Of a DNA stretch of 64,000 nt, positions 60,145-64,000 are shown one piece after another. The notes under the pieces are model-generated. The model worked only from the letters and a program-made list of their open reading frames with translations. It was not told the origin of the DNA and searched no databases. Within the stretch, counting starts at the first letter, position 1; each line of letters starts with the position of its first letter. The translations under genes and the position numbers were made by a program. This stretch comes from Liolophura sinensis (Eukaryota > Mollusca > Polyplacophora > Chitonida > Chitonidae). Location: positions 34,769,187 through 34,833,186 of the forward strand of contig NC_088301.1 in assembly GCF_032854445.1 (NCBI RefSeq). Direction: 5' to 3'.

Positions 60145-61750
60145 AATTCTGTAACAGTTAAATGTCATATAGTATCATGCCTTTTCTAGTTGATCATCTT
60201 ATTTGTTTTAATATTTTAAGAAGGCCAATTTAATAATAAACCTTAATTTAGATGTGGATGGAGTGCCCTCATTAACATCTTTAGTGCCATTTTTGGTTAG
60301 ATGTCTCTGAGCAGTTTTGCCCCAACTGACATCACAACTGGAAAACAGTCTAGCTACTATGTAATCATAGGCTATAGATATCATGGTTTGTGTAGTTTTT
60401 TTTTGTAAATTGCAATTAAAGTCTTGAAAAAATGTGTTTTTTTTTCTAATTTTTTAAGGTCATGTGACAGGAAATCATTGCTGCTGGGAAGCTGAAAATT
60501 AGTTCACAAGTAGAAGAACTGCAGCTCTTCATTTTAGTCACAAATAAACATTTTTCTAAAAGGGATAAGCTAAGTAAAAAATGTATTTGAGAATTTTTGA
60601 TGTTAAGCGACATGTGACATTGACTATGATAGCTAGCTAGAAAATGGCTATAGAGTCAACCTACTAAGACAACATATAGGTTTGTGAGCTTCAGATGCAC
60701 TATTTGTGTGCCAAAATATTTGAGTTGTGTCGACATTTAGAAGATATAGTAAAATATTTACATTAAAAACAAATGTTTTTAGAAGGCCAATGGATTATAT
60801 TTTGGTACTATAGGTATATGCTGTATAGATGAACACTTTTTACTGATAAAATTGTTTATAGCTTATGTGTGCTTATGCCAGTGACACTTTGGACTGTAGT
60901 AACCATGTTTGCTTTTTCTGAGAGAGATACAAGGTTTTGCTATATGTTTGGCACTTTCTGCCATTTTAGTTGCAAGTTTTTAAACAATTTAACTGAGGAG
61001 GCAGATTGCATGGAGGCAGGCAGACTGTTCCACTGAACAGCTGCAGAGTATGACAATCTTTTCTTAAGTTGTTCTGTGTGGGAAAAGGAAGTTTTACCTA
61101 ATTGCTTGTACACTGCTTGGAAACCTTAAAACTGCATGCAGTTAGCATAGACATCTTATCTGACAAGCAAAGCTTGGCAGTGCATGTTACCACAGGACAT
61201 AGGGAGTGATCAAGCAAGCAGAAAAGGTTGTTAATGACTTTAAAAACTCTGACAAAAGGGAAAAAGAAATTCTGTAGTTGTATTGTTGAGAATTTTCTGA
61301 AAACGTACACGTCCTTGCATGTCCAAAAGAGTTGTAATTAGGGTTAATTATATTTTCAACCCAAATACCCACTGTTTTGTTTGAATGTGCATGGCTTTGT
61401 ATGGACTACATTGTTGGATAAATGTCAGCTGCACGCTGCTTGCAGTTCTAATTTAATTTAAGACTGATAGTTCACAATTCATATCCAATGCCAAAAAAAA
61501 AAAAAAAAAAAAATTATTTGTATATGTATATTATGATACAGCAGACTTACCTTTAGTGCTTTGAGGTGAAAGACATATCTACAATGATTTTGGGGGGGGG
61601 GAGGAGGGAAACACATTTAGTTTCTGTGATAATGTGACTGCAGAAAATTTTAAGTCTTCAAAGCCTTTACATAATGTATGAAACATTAAATCCTGCTTGT
61701 GTTCACTGTTCACCTACATGTATTACTAAAGGTTTTGTTTTGTTTTGTTT
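60145..61750. other. Intergenic, nothing recognised
   Basis: AT-rich; a 21-base A run at 61492-61512 and G9 at 61592. No gene was recognised. It may be an intron of the NDUFS5 5' UTR. Confidence 0.35.
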
Positions 61751-61755
61751 CAGCA

Positions 61756-62992
61756 ATGTCTACCGGGCCAGTTATACACTCACCTTTAACAAAGGTTACG
61801 GATCATTGGATAACTCACCAGTGGACAGCATGTGGTGAAATGGAGATGGACTATTATAGGTGTGCCTCACGTGTTGGTGCTGCACGGGCAGTTGTAGATT
61901 GTAAATTAGAAAAGGAAGATTACAAGGAATGCGTAACAAAGAAGAAGCAGGTATATATATATATATATACATATATATGTATTAAGAAATGAAAACCAAG
62001 TATTATATGTATCCTTTATAATATCCTTTATACAAAATATTTTATTGATGCTAAAGATATAACAGCAAAATTCTTAAAGCGTAATATGTGCAGTTGTTTT
62101 ATAAGAACCAAATTTGCACTACTTTGTTCTATTTACAAAATAGACAGTGGCAGTGCAGCGCAATGACCCAGGAGCCTCTCACCAATGTGGTCACTGTGAG
62201 ATCAAGTCCAGCTCCTACTGCCTTCCTCTCCAGCCATATGTTGGAAGGTCTTCCAGCAGCATAAGAATTGTTGTGGGTTTGTCTCAGGCTCTGCCTTCTT
62301 TCCTACCACCACAATGCTGGCCACTGTCGTATAAGTGAAATATTCTTGAGTATGACATAAACCATATATCAAATAAAGAAATAAATTTACTAAAATAGAA
62401 GGGACTATGTCTACATTGGAACTATGATAAATCTTCAACCTTTTCTACCTCTAAAGCATGCTCTTTCAGTGGAATATATTTACAATTATTATCAAAATGA
62501 TGCTAAACTTATTTGTTTGCCTCGTAATAATAGATGCAAGTTTGGTAAAACTGTGCAAATTAGTTCTACATCCCTTTGTTCTTGCAGAATGTTTCAAAAT
62601 ATTGGTTGCAGAGGCAATTGAAAAGATTGAAGAATTAGGAAATTAGGACAGAAGCCATACTTGCATCACTGGGTCTGTGGGTCACTTTACTTAAATGTGG
62701 TTTGTCACAACTGGTGCATGTAGTGGTTGAAACTGGCCCGCTGTAAAAGGACAAATAAAGCAGGCTTCATTTATTTACATTTTAAATATTTCTTTTGTGA
62801 GGATCTAGGTGCCATCACTTCATAATCTTATCACTTGTTCTTGAAAATATATTCATACAGTTATTCATAGCAGTGTTCTTTTTTTTTTTTTTCCATTAGA
62901 TCCAGCGTTATGTATTGCTGCAAGCTGAGAGGAGAAAGCAGAAGAAACCCTTCCTTGAGCCACCTATCCGTGATTCGTATGGAAGGAAATAG
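61756..62992 (+). CDS. NDUFS5: NADH dehydrogenase (ubiquinone) iron-sulfur protein 5, two coding exons
   Basis: A 95-residue accessory subunit of respiratory complex I on the intermembrane-space side; despite the name, the family is a twin CX9C protein. Coding exons are 61756-61950 (65 codons, phase 0) and 62900-62992. Twin CX9C motifs: C26-X9-C36 (CGEMEMDYYRC) and C49-X9-C59 (CKLEKEDYKEC), aligning with human CHAFEKEWIEC and CKIEYDDFVEC. The second exon, IQRYVLLQAERRKQKKPF, resembles the 'QxxRxxxxxxERxxQ' segment of insect orthologues. The human protein is 106 residues. The ATG lies two bases after an acceptor (tgttttgtttcag ending 61753), so a noncoding exon must lie upstream. A weak donor (gcag|gtatat) opens a TA run at the intron start. 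Confidence 0.88.
61951..61979 (+). repeat. TA-rich microsatellite at the NDUFS5 donor
   Basis: The intron begins gtatatatata and remains TA repeat (one 'tac' interruption) for about 29 bases. Confidence 0.85.
62147..62385 (+). mobile_element. SINE family B, 5'-truncated
   Basis: Starts at 'gtggcagtgcagcgcaatg' and lacks the first tRNA-like part; ends 'gaaatattcttgagtatgac' and 'atcaaataaagaaataaa'. Flanks 'tttacaaaatag' and 'tttactaaaatag' look like a target-site duplication with one indel. It lies in the NDUFS5 intron, in sense orientation. Confidence 0.85.
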
Positions 62993-63150
62993 ATATTGAT
63001 TTAAGAGTGAAAGTAGTAAAGTATGTGGGATGTTTATATTGGAAATGCCCAATGCTGTATTCGTCAGTGATATGACATAACATGGACATTCATAGGCTTT
63101 CTCATATTTTCATGTAGACTGTTTGGTGTATTATCTCAAGTGCTATAAAT

Positions 63151-63156
63151 AATAAA
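63151..63156 (+). terminator. AATAAA polyadenylation signal, NDUFS5
   Basis: Canonical hexamer 159 bases after the NDUFS5 stop, followed by T/GT-rich DNA ('tctgtttgttgtattt'). Confidence 0.65.
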
Positions 63157-63918
63157 AAAATGTCTCAAATAGCTCTGTTTGTTGTATTTATATTACCACT
63201 TAGTACAGTATAAAATATTTTCATTGTACACCAATGGTTGAATCTTGATAAATATTTTTGCTGCAAATTTACTGTGCATAGACCCTTGAGAAAATGTGTT
63301 CCAAAGCACACTTTAGCTATGTTAGCTGCATCAATACATTAGGTAATTGTCAGGTAAAGTGCTTCCTCCGAAGCTCTCTAAGTTACCCGCTACTTATAAA
63401 CCTGTAAAAGCACTGTCGTGTACACACATGTATAGGTGATCTTTAGTAAGGTATTCTTGCATTAGTAAGTCAAAAGACATCAAACATGGAACAAAATGTT
63501 TACATGTGTTACAATACTTCTTGATCAGGGAAGACAACCTTTTTTAATGGTAGTAGTCAGCAGCCTAGGCTCTAAATACAACAACGGGGCAGTATCCTGA
63601 ATTTCACAAAGAAATGAAATAGTTGAAAACTCACAAGTGGGTTACTCTATGATCAATTCAGAATTAGATAAGGATTCAAACATCGAACAGCAGGATTTCA
63701 ATTTATTCCACTTTAATGGTGTCTTCATTGTACACTATAATTCCAAGGAACAGTTAATGCTGAAGATATACATTGTAAAAAACTGCTTGAATGGGATAAA
63801 TGGCACTTGTGAAATATGTTAAAAAAACAAAATAATGCCAAAATCAGATGAAAGAGAGTGATAACTTATTTGCTAATATGGTCTTAATTTTTTTTTTTTC
63901 TTTGATATTTTCTTACAG
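63157..63918. other. Downstream of NDUFS5, nothing recognised
   Basis: AT-rich; no SINE or domain recognised. Confidence 0.35.
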
Positions 63919-63958
63919 GAGAAAAGGGTACCGATGAGTGAAAATATTTTTGTGCAGT
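63919..63958 (+). other. Possible coding exon of a gene continuing beyond the window
   Basis: A pyrimidine-rich tract ending tcttacag (63918) precedes an open stretch (EKRVPMSENIFVQ). The signal is short and the frame is not recognised. Confidence 0.15.
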
Positions 63959-64000
63959 GGGTATTTGGGACTACCTTAAAGTATATATCGTCTATGTGTA

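Overview
The window is a stretch of animal nuclear genome. Genes have many exons with GT-AG introns, use the standard genetic code, and are spaced by AT-rich DNA full of tRNA-derived SINEs, small inverted-repeat elements and one decayed LINE. The SINE families, frequent 'taggccta' words and protein sequences point to a lophotrochozoan (most likely a mollusc, possibly a brachiopod); that is an inference from style, not a database match. Two assembly gaps of exactly 200 N are present (13489-13688, 44948-45147).

Layout. (1) 37-452 (+): last coding exon of a YJU2B/CCDC130-type splicing factor. (2) 4230-5150 (-): complete ADP/ATP translocase with an intronless coding region and a separate 5' UTR exon near 6768. 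(3) About 9040-12400 (+): a dead non-LTR retrotransposon with gag-like zinc knuckles, endonuclease, reverse transcriptase and RNase H remnants. (4) 12.4-21.1 kb: no recognisable gene; one gap, tandem repeats, a 91-bp TA run and a nested foldback element. (5) 21198-42856 (+): complete POMGNT1, 20 coding exons, about 652 residues, with one apparent frameshift in exon 19. (6) 47936-58961 (-): complete DEPDC1, 12 coding exons, 888 residues, convergent with POMGNT1. (7) 61756-62992 (+): NDUFS5, two coding exons, 95 residues, head to head with DEPDC1.

The genes do not form a functional unit: they cover splicing, mitochondrial nucleotide exchange, Golgi O-mannosyl glycan synthesis, cell-cycle-linked DEP/RhoGAP-like signalling and respiratory complex I. 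POMGNT1, DEPDC1 and NDUFS5 all lie on human chromosome arm 1p, so their proximity here may reflect old animal linkage.

The most interesting signals are: a 16-copy, indel-free 46-bp tandem array just inside POMGNT1 intron 13, in which every unit carries a sequence fitting the p53-family half-site; a one-base shift in POMGNT1 exon 19 facing a 4-nt tandem donor in exon 18 that could compensate for it; all nine intragenic copies of one SINE family lying in the sense orientation of their host gene; and several small inverted-repeat elements inserted inside SINEs.
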